Made by a program: the position numbers and the translations under genes. Below, piece after piece: positions 15,768 through 23,385 of a stretch of DNA of 42,594 nt. The notes beneath the pieces were generated by a model. That model saw only the letters and a list, made by a program, of their open reading frames with translations, searched no databases and had not been told where the DNA came from. Source of the stretch: Candidatus Micrarchaeia archaeon (GTDB taxonomy: Archaea; Micrarchaeota; Micrarchaeia; Anstonellales; JAHKLY01). Location of the stretch: contig JBAZFO010000005.1 of NCBI GenBank assembly GCA_041653315.1, positions 3,067 to 45,660 on the forward strand, in the 5' to 3' direction. The number at the start of each line of letters is the position of its first letter. Position 1 is the first letter of the stretch.

Positions 15768-16502
15768 ATGACAATAGCACATAAAGGCGAAGGCACGTTA
15801 ATAACTGGCGGTGGTACAACTCTAACAGAGTTAAAAACTATCTGCAAGTATTGTGGCTGGCGAGATACTACTACCACTGGCGAACTTGCTTTGACAAGAT
15901 TTATAAATGATACCATTTATATCCTTTCTACTCTTGCGCCGTGGCCGGAATACTTAAAAGCAGATGGTTCACAATTACTTGCCGCTTCGACTTATGAATA
16001 TACTTTAGACGAAGTTGGTATGGATAGAATTGGTGTTATAAGTAAGACAGCCTCTACGCTTCCACTTGAGGAAATATCGCTTGAGGACTGGCTTGTCGAG
16101 AAAACTACATTTACGCAAACCGGCAGTCCGCTTAAATATGCCATTGAAAAGGGATTGTCTGGTGGAGTTACTACTCTTAAATTGTTAGTAATTCCAACTC
16201 CGTCAGAGGCAGAAACATTGTATTATTCGTATTTTAGAAAGCCAACTGAAATGTCTGATGGTTCTGATGTTGCAGATTGGCCTAATACAAGGGCTTGGCT
16301 TATTGCAGAGGCTTTATCTGTGAGGCTTGCAGAGGGCAAGAAAGACACTACTGGCTATTCTCTGCATAGTGCTGATTTTATGCAGAAAGTATATAAGGCT
16401 ATTGGTGATTCAAGAGGTTCTTATTTGCCGATAAAGGTTAGACCTGTATATGATAATAGAAAATTAAGAATTAGAGATTGTGGATTTAAGGTACAAAGTT
16501 GA
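15768..16502 (+). CDS. Head-tail adaptor (connector) protein
   Basis: The 244-aa protein carries the pattern of podovirus adaptor proteins that ring the portal: N-terminal helices (LTRFINDTIYILSTLAPWPEYL), a TYEYTLDEVGMDRIG beta segment and a helical C-terminal domain (WLIAEALSVRLAEGKKD). The typical length for such adaptors is 180-250 aa. It ends by overlapping a TTG start of the next gene (TTGA). Confidence 0.65.
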   Translation: MTIAHKGEGTLITGGGTTLTELKTICKYCGWRDTTTTGELALTRFINDTIYILSTLAPWPEYLKADGSQLLAASTYEYTLDEVGMDRIGVISKTASTLPLEEISLEDWLVEKTTFTQTGSPLKYAIEKGLSGGVTTLKLLVIPTPSEAETLYYSYFRKPTEMSDGSDVADWPNTRAWLIAEALSVRLAEGKKDTTGYSLHSADFMQKVYKAIGDSRGSYLPIKVRPVYDNRKLRIRDCGFKVQS

Positions 16503-18226
16503 GAGTAAATGAAAGAATATCTTCGTTTTTAGGTCTTAATAATTTATTAGACCCTGCCTCTGCCGAATACAATGAGGGAATGGCCTACTCTTGTACCAAT
16601 GCAAGGATAAGCAGAAAAGGGTTATGGACTGGAAAGCCGGGCGCAAGCGGTGGAACTGTAAGTGAGACTATTCAGCTTACTGGCGGAACTGGTCAAAGAC
16701 AAATGACTGTTTCTGGTACAAGTAAATTAGTAAGAGGTATTGGATGCGCAACCGAAGGCCAAAATGGACTAATATATTATATTGATACAGGCACTTTGAG
16801 ACACGCTGATAGTACGCCTACTCAAGTAACTGTTGCGCAGTCAGACGTAGTTGCGCCTACGATTTACTCTGTTGACGCTGATGACTCTGGTTCTGCATTA
16901 TGCAGGATAGAAACAGGACTGTATTATTATATCGTAACCGATTACAATACTGTAATAAAACGTGAGAGTTTGCCGTCTTATGCTTATGAGGTTAATTTTG
17001 ACGCTGATTTAAACACAAGAGTTCATCTTGTAATGTCAAATAATCCACCTACTAATTGTACGAGGCGTGTATATCGAGCAGATTCAGAATCCCCTAATAA
17101 GTTCTTTTATGTCGGCGATATTGCTTCTGGCACAACTACTTTTGACGATTATAAAAATCAGGGCGAACTTGATGTCGAATATGAGGGTAGAGGAACAGTA
17201 CTGACTGACCCCGATTTCATAGTATCTTATTCCGATAGGATGTTGTATTTCAAAGGCAATGTCTTGTGGTGGAGTTCATCTGGTCAACCAGAGGAAGTTG
17301 CGCAAAAATATACAGTGCATTTTATTTCAGGTGCTGGTACGGTAGATGAAGATTCGCAAGATATGATTTCTTATCCGAAACTATCTAATGGATATGGCGA
17401 GGCGAGGAAAGAAATAACAGAAATTTCTGGCGAGACCATAACTGGTGCAATCGAAAAAGATGGTAAAATGTGGATATTTACTAAATCTATGATGGGATAT
17501 TTAGAGAAAGTAAATTATGGAGAGGGGTATGAATTTAAAGTATTTAGGCGTGGTGTTGGCGCGTTAAGTCAGTTCGTATTGCAAAGCTGTGAGTTTGGAA
17601 TCTTCGGCTTTGATGGTCAGGGGATGTGGCTTCTGGACAATGCAAACAGAGTTGAAAGGCTTACTGATAATAGAATTGATTTATCAACATTTTACGATGG
17701 TTCTCCTGCTTTCAATGGTATCTGGTGTCCAAATTTCAATGAATACTGGATGTGTAACGGTACAAAAGTAATTCCCTATCAGGCTGATAGGCGCATATTT
17801 GTCGGTCATTATACTATCGATATAACCGCAGGCTGTTCTTGGTACGATGAAACAGGTGCTTGGGGTTTGATAGGTGATGTAAAAATAGCAGAGGGAACTG
17901 GTCAGGTAGATTTGATTTTCTATCTTGGTCAATCTTCTCCTACTACTGTTAAACAGCAGATTACGGTTGAGGCTGTTCAGGCTGGCAATGCTTCTATAAC
18001 AGTCAAGGTAACACCTTTACCGAGAATGAGCATAACAGGGTTATCTCCTGCGCCGACTGAAGTTTCAAGCGGTGCTATTGCGGCAACTGCGGTAAGGGCA
18101 ACTTCCGTAACGACAGGCAGAATGATTAAGGCTCAAATATCTTTAACGTCAAGTTTAAACGGTGGAATATCTACTATAAATTATCGTTATCAACCTATAC
18201 AATGGAGTGAAACCGATGGCAGATAA
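16499..18226 (+). CDS. Tail/stopper beta-propeller-like protein, paralogue 1
   Basis: The 575-aa product starts at TTG 16499, overlapping the upstream stop. The N-terminus FLGLNNLLDPASAEYNEGMAYSCTN recurs in podovirus tail stabilisation or stopper proteins (GLNN..DP...E...C.N). Repeated beta-strand segments (YYYIVTDYN, MLYFKGNVLWWSS, WIFTKSMMGYL) suggest a propeller. It has a paralogue from 18362. It is probably part of the short tail tube or nozzle. Confidence 0.6.
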   Translation: MRVNERISSFLGLNNLLDPASAEYNEGMAYSCTNARISRKGLWTGKPGASGGTVSETIQLTGGTGQRQMTVSGTSKLVRGIGCATEGQNGLIYYIDTGTLRHADSTPTQVTVAQSDVVAPTIYSVDADDSGSALCRIETGLYYYIVTDYNTVIKRESLPSYAYEVNFDADLNTRVHLVMSNNPPTNCTRRVYRADSESPNKFFYVGDIASGTTTFDDYKNQGELDVEYEGRGTVLTDPDFIVSYSDRMLYFKGNVLWWSSSGQPEEVAQKYTVHFISGAGTVDEDSQDMISYPKLSNGYGEARKEITEISGETITGAIEKDGKMWIFTKSMMGYLEKVNYGEGYEFKVFRRGVGALSQFVLQSCEFGIFGFDGQGMWLLDNANRVERLTDNRIDLSTFYDGSPAFNGIWCPNFNEYWMCNGTKVIPYQADRRIFVGHYTIDITAGCSWYDETGAWGLIGDVKIAEGTGQVDLIFYLGQSSPTTVKQQITVEAVQAGNASITVKVTPLPRMSITGLSPAPTEVSSGAIAATAVRATSVTTGRMIKAQISLTSSLNGGISTINYRYQPIQWSETDGR

Positions 18227-18359
18227 TTATTCTGAAATAACGGTCGAAAAGACTTCGGCAGAACGAAATGCTATAAAGCAAATGGGAATCTCCGGTACTA
18301 CTACTGCAAATACCAATAGTGAAGAATTAAAGGTAAAAGTAATACCGCAAACGGAGTAA
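18216..18359 (+). CDS. Small protein between the two tail paralogues, 47 aa
   Basis: ATG 18216 has TGGAGTG upstream and overlaps the 3' end of the preceding gene by 11 nt. The product (MADNYSEITVEKTSAERNAI...VKVIPQTE) is polar and probably helical at the N-terminus. It is separated by 2 nt from the next gene. No family was recognised. The precise overlap and spacing argue for a real gene. Confidence 0.6.
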   Translation: MADNYSEITVEKTSAERNAIKQMGISGTTTANTNSEELKVKVIPQTE

Positions 18360-18361
18360 TT

Positions 18362-19900
18362 ATGAATCTCAATATATTAACAGGTTTAAATGAAAATGTT
18401 TCGCCAGCTTCCGTAGCGCATAAAGACGGTGCTTTATCGACTTGCAACCAAATGAGAATTAGCGAAGATGGTGTATGGTCAAAAATTACAGATAGCCTTG
18501 TATCTGCTAATGATTTAAGCACAGTAGTTGCTGATGATGGTGTAGAACAAACTACTACAACGATTAAGACCGGAATAGACGCTAATAGTTCTGTTGCGGT
18601 TGCTACTTACGCTGGCACTGGCTCTCGTATGCAAAGCGGTCTATATTTTTATATGGCCACTACTTCAACTAATGGTAGTGAGGGTGTTACGAGCAAGGCT
18701 GTTGAGTATTATGTAGGCAGGCACTTTAACGGCAATGATGAGAGGGCTAATGATGTTCCTGTAATAACCGCAACTGGAACAACTCCAAAGATTTATAGAA
18801 CTAAAGTAATTTACGCCTCAAAAGGTTCAAAAATACAGAGGGTTCAGATAAATTCTCCTACCGAGTTTTACTATGTCGGTTCTGGTGAAACTGTTTATGA
18901 TTATCTTCACGATAACGAACTTGGCGAAAAGTATGAGGGCAGAGGCTCTGAACTAACCGAAACGCCGTCAGTTATAGCAAGATACGATGGAAGGATATTT
19001 GCTTTCTGTTCGGGTGGCTATGCAAGATGGAGTTCTGTTGGCAGACCGAGAGAGTTTCCGCAGATTCACGATGTAGCATTTCATCTTAATTATTCAGATT
19101 CAACTTGGAACGCAGGCACTTTTAAAGAAGGTCTCGAACCTATAAGTGGTACTGTAAAAACTATAACAATGTACCCTACTCTTGAGAATGGCGTACACGC
19201 AGAAACAAGATTATGGCTTCCAGAGATACTTACAAAGACTGTTACTACTGCACTTGAGTTTAATGGTAAGTTATGGGTATGGACTGCAAATACTGTTGGT
19301 TATATTATTCCGTCCGGCGGTGGTTATAGATATGTCCATTTGTCAGAACATTTTGGTGGAATCGTAGGTACGATTGTTCAGGGTGGTAATTTGCTTTACG
19401 GCTGCGATGCGAATGGTGCGTGGGTTCTTGACGGTAATTTTCCAAAGAAAATATCAGAGGGTTTGATTACGCCACCTACCACAACCGTTGGTAATTGGAA
19501 CTCAACTTATGATGAGTATTGGTTTGGAAGCGCAACAACACAATATATATACAATTCAAGGCTCGGCTCGATTACGTCTAAAGTAACAAGCGGCGGTACT
19601 CCGAGTATGATTTTTTGGGTACAGGCCAATAGTGGTCAGGTTAAGGAAGATATAATCGTAACCGTTCTATTGAAATCCGGTGCTTGTACTGCTGTTGTTT
19701 ATCAGGGCTATTATCCTGCAACTTCGGCCTGTACCAATTCAGGAAGTTATTCTATCACAAGCGGAACTTACGTTACTACGATTGAGCCTATAAATTCAGG
19801 CAGGTTTATAGGAGTATCACTTACAGGAACTACGTTTGAGCTTGCCGGTATAAATATCGAAGCAAAGGGTATAAGTGAATACGAACGAAACTACCGATAA
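18362..19900 (+). CDS. Tail/stopper beta-propeller-like protein, paralogue 2
   Basis: The 512-aa product shares its layout with the 16499 gene: an N-terminal GLNENVSPASVAHKDGALSTCN, a middle EFYYVGSGETVYDYLHDNEL matching KFFYVGDIASGTTTFDDY in the paralogue, and later EGRGSELTE versus EGRGTVLTD. The two presumably arose by tandem duplication and form different layers or a hetero-oligomer of the tail. The function is inferred from position only. Confidence 0.6.
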   Translation: MNLNILTGLNENVSPASVAHKDGALSTCNQMRISEDGVWSKITDSLVSANDLSTVVADDGVEQTTTTIKTGIDANSSVAVATYAGTGSRMQSGLYFYMATTSTNGSEGVTSKAVEYYVGRHFNGNDERANDVPVITATGTTPKIYRTKVIYASKGSKIQRVQINSPTEFYYVGSGETVYDYLHDNELGEKYEGRGSELTETPSVIARYDGRIFAFCSGGYARWSSVGRPREFPQIHDVAFHLNYSDSTWNAGTFKEGLEPISGTVKTITMYPTLENGVHAETRLWLPEILTKTVTTALEFNGKLWVWTANTVGYIIPSGGGYRYVHLSEHFGGIVGTIVQGGNLLYGCDANGAWVLDGNFPKKISEGLITPPTTTVGNWNSTYDEYWFGSATTQYIYNSRLGSITSKVTSGGTPSMIFWVQANSGQVKEDIIVTVLLKSGACTAVVYQGYYPATSACTNSGSYSITSGTYVTTIEPINSGRFIGVSLTGTTFELAGINIEAKGISEYERNYR

Positions 19901-20183
19901 TCAGGGCTTTAGAAGTCCAGATGAAGTTGAACAGACTATACGCCACTTCTCTGCGCGTAATATCAACAAGATAGAACTTCCCAGAGACAGCAACGAAGAA
20001 CTAAATCAATTAAAAAAAGACATTGAAGATTATATAGCAGACCTGTTAAGAAGATTGAAAGATGAAATTCTTACAAAGATTGAAACAACTGGTGTTGGAG
20101 AAAAGGGCGAAAAAGGTGATAAGGGCGATAGAGGCACAAGCGGAACATTTAATATCTATGATTATTTTAATATATGTGAATAA
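19875..20183 (+). CDS. Coiled-coil plus short collagen-like protein
   Basis: The 102-aa product starts at GTG 19875 (AAAGGGT upstream), overlapping the preceding gene by 26 nt. The middle (NEELNQLKKDIEDYIADLLR) is a coiled coil, followed by a short collagen-like Gly-X-Y run (GEKGEKGDKGDRG). Such coil-collagen units form trimers in phage tail fibres. It is probably a fibre stalk or a connector. Confidence 0.65.
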   Translation: MNTNETTDNQGFRSPDEVEQTIRHFSARNINKIELPRDSNEELNQLKKDIEDYIADLLRRLKDEILTKIETTGVGEKGEKGDKGDRGTSGTFNIYDYFNICE

Positions 20184-20897
20184 ATGGGATATAAAACAAT
20201 AAATGGGTGTTTAAACTTATCTACCAAACAGGTAGTCTTTCAAGGCGAAGCCTGTGATAGTGGAGATTATACCGGTTGCTATGTATCCAGTGGAATACAC
20301 GAAGGACAAATCTCTGTAACTATTTCAGAGGCAAATTGCGATGACACTTACTATGCCTGTTTTAATTCTGGAACTGGACAATTTAATTTGACAATACCTG
20401 ATGATTGCTGTATTGAATATGGTACAGATTGCGGTTATTGTGGTGTTCCAACTAATACACCAAAATATATTTCTATTACATTCAGCGGAATTTCTTTGTG
20501 CGATTGTATAATTGGTTCTGGTTCGTGGAGTAATTATTCTCTGTATAATCTTTGGAATTTTGATATAAATGATACTTTTATACTTACTCAAGATGGAAAT
20601 TGTGAATGGAATAAGTATATTGGAACTAATACTTATGGACAATTTTCTAACCCCGATTGCAGTGGCGACTATTATCCAGCCACGAGAAGTATTATTGTCA
20701 GTATTGTCAAATCGTCCAACAATACTTCAATAATTATTGACGCATCCACACGTTATACATATATATTTTCTGCTAACAGCACTTGGGATTGTAGTGGCGA
20801 TGGCAGTTGTAATAACGGGATTACTGCGTGCGCATACACTCCAAATGGCTCTTCTGTGATTGGGTTTGGAGGCTCGGCGAGTTGGCATAATGTGTAA
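20184..20897 (+). CDS. Cys-rich beta-structured protein, extracellular-type
   Basis: The 237-aa product follows the collagen-like gene without a gap (TAA|ATG). It holds about 17 Cys with CC and CxxC-like spacings (DDCCIEYGTDCGYCG, LCDCIIG), and is rich in Asn, Ser and Tyr. This is typical of disulfide-bonded surface or adhesion proteins. It could be the tip of the fibre formed with the collagen-like partner. The family was not recognised. Confidence 0.6.
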   Translation: MGYKTINGCLNLSTKQVVFQGEACDSGDYTGCYVSSGIHEGQISVTISEANCDDTYYACFNSGTGQFNLTIPDDCCIEYGTDCGYCGVPTNTPKYISITFSGISLCDCIIGSGSWSNYSLYNLWNFDINDTFILTQDGNCEWNKYIGTNTYGQFSNPDCSGDYYPATRSIIVSIVKSSNNTSIIIDASTRYTYIFSANSTWDCSGDGSCNNGITACAYTPNGSSVIGFGGSASWHNV

Positions 20898-21270
20898 TAA
20901 ACTATTAAAACCTGAAATGACCGCAGACCAGATTGCCGAATGCCAGCAATGCAGGCACGCTTCAGGCAAAAAGGTATGGTGTTGCCTGTTCGGGATTCCG
21001 ATTAAGGAAAAGAGTTTGATAATTCAGCCGAGCAAAAGAATTGTTAAGCCTATTCCAAAACCGACAATTCCGCAAATGTTAGAGCATTTTGCAAAAGCTA
21101 TGGTAAAATGGACTGCAAGTGGATTCAAGACTGTTGATAAGGAAACTTATATTAAAAGACGGCAGATATGTTCGGATTGTACGCCAAACGGCAGATGTCC
21201 TCATTGCGGGTGTCAATTATTTGCAAAAGTAGCACTTTTGACCGAAAAATGCCCTGAAAAAAAGTGGTAA
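20890..21270 (+). CDS. Cys-rich zinc-finger protein
   Basis: The start is taken as ATG 20890, overlapping the upstream stop by 8 nt; a TTG at 20860 in the same frame is possible. The 126-aa product has an N-terminal CQQC (18-21) and CC (31-32), and a C-terminal Cys cluster ICSDCTPNGRCPHCGCQL, with a final Cys near the end. It looks like a two-ribbon zinc protein. Similar proteins occur in phage structural clusters with unknown role. Confidence 0.55.
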   Translation: MCNKLLKPEMTADQIAECQQCRHASGKKVWCCLFGIPIKEKSLIIQPSKRIVKPIPKPTIPQMLEHFAKAMVKWTASGFKTVDKETYIKRRQICSDCTPNGRCPHCGCQLFAKVALLTEKCPEKKW

Positions 21271-21280
21271 AGGATTTTAT

Positions 21281-22027
21281 ATGAATATAGAACAATGGAA
21301 AGAATTACTGGCAAAATATGGCAATAGCAGTAAGGCAACATCAACTAATAGTGCCTCTGGCTTGTCGGCGCAAGATTCCTTGCGTCCGCAGGAAACTCGA
21401 TGGTTTGATAAGACTACCGGTCAACCTATGGGTGCGGGTTATGCAGACGATTTATATTCTGTTTCATCTCCGGACATTAGCAGACAGGAGTGGAATCAAC
21501 ATTTAGGCAAGGCGTGGGGTGAATCGCCTATAACTACCCAAAATATGGGTGGAAAGACCATTGCTACAAGGACGATGGACGCTTCTAATGTTCAGGGTTA
21601 TAGTAAATGGGGTTATGGTACTGGCGGTGGCGTAAATGGCAAGCCTTTGACGCAGACATATATTCTGCCAGAAGGCGCACTTGATTTTAAATTTGCACAA
21701 TCTAATGCGCCATTATCAGACGCTAAAAGAAGTGGTTCTTACCGTTTTGGCGGTAATTACTCAAATGCAACAGTAGAAAAGTCTCCTACGAGATTTACCA
21801 GTGCCGATTTGAAACTGTCAGGTCGTAGTGGTGGTATTACCGATTTTACCACCGGCGAACAATTTTTACCGTCCAGAACGGAATACGATGGTTTAAGTTT
21901 TAATACTTATCCATCACAATATAACCGTTTCGGCGGTAGTGGTGGAAGCGAAATCGACTCTTGGAACGATGAATGGGCGCAAAGTCAAGGCTTTAAAGAT
22001 TATCAAGACTATTTGAATAGGAAATAA
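21281..22027 (+). CDS. Virion protein (internal or tail-associated), 248 aa
   Basis: The protein is Ser/Gly/Thr/Tyr-rich with low helical content and no recognised motif, ending SQGFKDYQDYLNRK. It begins a run of three genes in which the next two are helix-rich and ejection-protein-like. Shine-Dalgarno AAAGGA precedes the ATG. The assignment as virion component is by context. Confidence 0.55.
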   Translation: MNIEQWKELLAKYGNSSKATSTNSASGLSAQDSLRPQETRWFDKTTGQPMGAGYADDLYSVSSPDISRQEWNQHLGKAWGESPITTQNMGGKTIATRTMDASNVQGYSKWGYGTGGGVNGKPLTQTYILPEGALDFKFAQSNAPLSDAKRSGSYRFGGNYSNATVEKSPTRFTSADLKLSGRSGGITDFTTGEQFLPSRTEYDGLSFNTYPSQYNRFGGSGGSEIDSWNDEWAQSQGFKDYQDYLNRK

Positions 22028-22029
22028 CT

Positions 22030-23385
22030 ATGCTACCAGAGATAAAAAAGCGTAAAACATTGTCCGATTTATATACAGAACAGGTTGGTGGACTTGGATT
22101 GCCTGAAATTCCACAGGCATCACTTCAAATGGCTCAACAAATGCCCACACAAGAGCCTACAATGCCCGCCATTGAACGAAAACCCGTTAGTGCTATGGAT
22201 AACTATGAATTGACGCAAAACGCCTCACGGGACGCTAAGGCCGCTGGCGTGGCTCAAATGACACCTGAAAAGCGTTTGCACTGGGCGAGACTTGACAATG
22301 AATTTGCCGCTGAAAAGATACGCCGCAAAGAGGAAAAGGAAGCTGAAAAGAAAAGGGCTATGACTACTAATCAGATAGGTAATATGGTTAGAAGTGGCGC
22401 ACTTACTCCTGAAAAAGCGGTAGAAGTGGCTAAATTACACGAAATTGATACTTCTCCTGATTATATGGCTAATTATCTGCCTAAAATTAAAGATACCCGC
22501 AGGCCGACATTGCCGACAATAGATGAATACAAACAACAGAAATATGTTGAACAGCAACTTGCTATGCAATCTGAAATGCAACAGGCTGATTTAGCTGTTA
22601 AGCAATCTACTGCAAATAAGAATAATGCAGATGCCGCAAAGAATTTAATGCCTCCGATTGTATCTGATTTAGACAGAGCAAATACAGCTAAAACTATTGC
22701 CGAGACAGGGCAGATAGGTAAGGAAAAGTCCTTACCGCCAATTTCAGTTGGACAAGGCGAAACGCTTGTTGACCCTACCAGTGGTAAAGTTATTGCAACT
22801 GGACAGATTGCGACACCAGACATACCAAAACCATCATACGAAGAGAGCCTTGTTATTGGCAGTTTAAGAGAAAAACTTGGCAGAGAGCCTTTACCATCAG
22901 AGATATTAGAAGCTAAAAATGCAGTAGCTTTGAAGCCTATGCCTGCTACTGAAATTGCTAAATTAGCCGCATTGAAAGATACCGAAAAACAATTAGGCGA
23001 ATTAGTTAATTCATATAGAACAGATTATTCCGGTTGGTTTGACAATATGATGGCTAAAATGGGTACTACTGCCGGTTGGACATCAAAAGACGAAACTGAA
23101 TTCAGACGTAAATTACTGGCTAATACTACTGAATTTATGTATGCTAAAGGCGGGAAGCAGTTAAGCGACAAAGAAATGGCTATATTAAAAAGCACAATGC
23201 CTGACATCAGTAAGGGAGACAAGGCTTTTAAGGCATCATTGATTGCTTTTTATCAGCAAGTTGGAAATATAATTGCTAACAGAGAGCAGGAATTTAGAGA
23301 TAAAGGGTATAGAGTTGATGGCGTTGACAATAGTTCTGGCGACTCAAACACATCTAATAATGACCCATTAGGACTTGGACTATGA
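22030..23385 (+). CDS. Internal virion (ejection) protein candidate
   Basis: The 451-aa product is highly helical and Ala/Lys/Glu/Gln-rich, with long helices around residues 50-125 and 160-210 (QKYVEQQLAMQSEMQQADLA). Podoviruses eject such proteins from the capsid to extend the tail through the envelope. It overlaps the next, larger helical gene by 4 nt (ATGA). No lytic motif is seen. Confidence 0.6.
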   Translation: MLPEIKKRKTLSDLYTEQVGGLGLPEIPQASLQMAQQMPTQEPTMPAIERKPVSAMDNYELTQNASRDAKAAGVAQMTPEKRLHWARLDNEFAAEKIRRKEEKEAEKKRAMTTNQIGNMVRSGALTPEKAVEVAKLHEIDTSPDYMANYLPKIKDTRRPTLPTIDEYKQQKYVEQQLAMQSEMQQADLAVKQSTANKNNADAAKNLMPPIVSDLDRANTAKTIAETGQIGKEKSLPPISVGQGETLVDPTSGKVIATGQIATPDIPKPSYEESLVIGSLREKLGREPLPSEILEAKNAVALKPMPATEIAKLAALKDTEKQLGELVNSYRTDYSGWFDNMMAKMGTTAGWTSKDETEFRRKLLANTTEFMYAKGGKQLSDKEMAILKSTMPDISKGDKAFKASLIAFYQQVGNIIANREQEFRDKGYRVDGVDNSSGDSNTSNNDPLGLGL

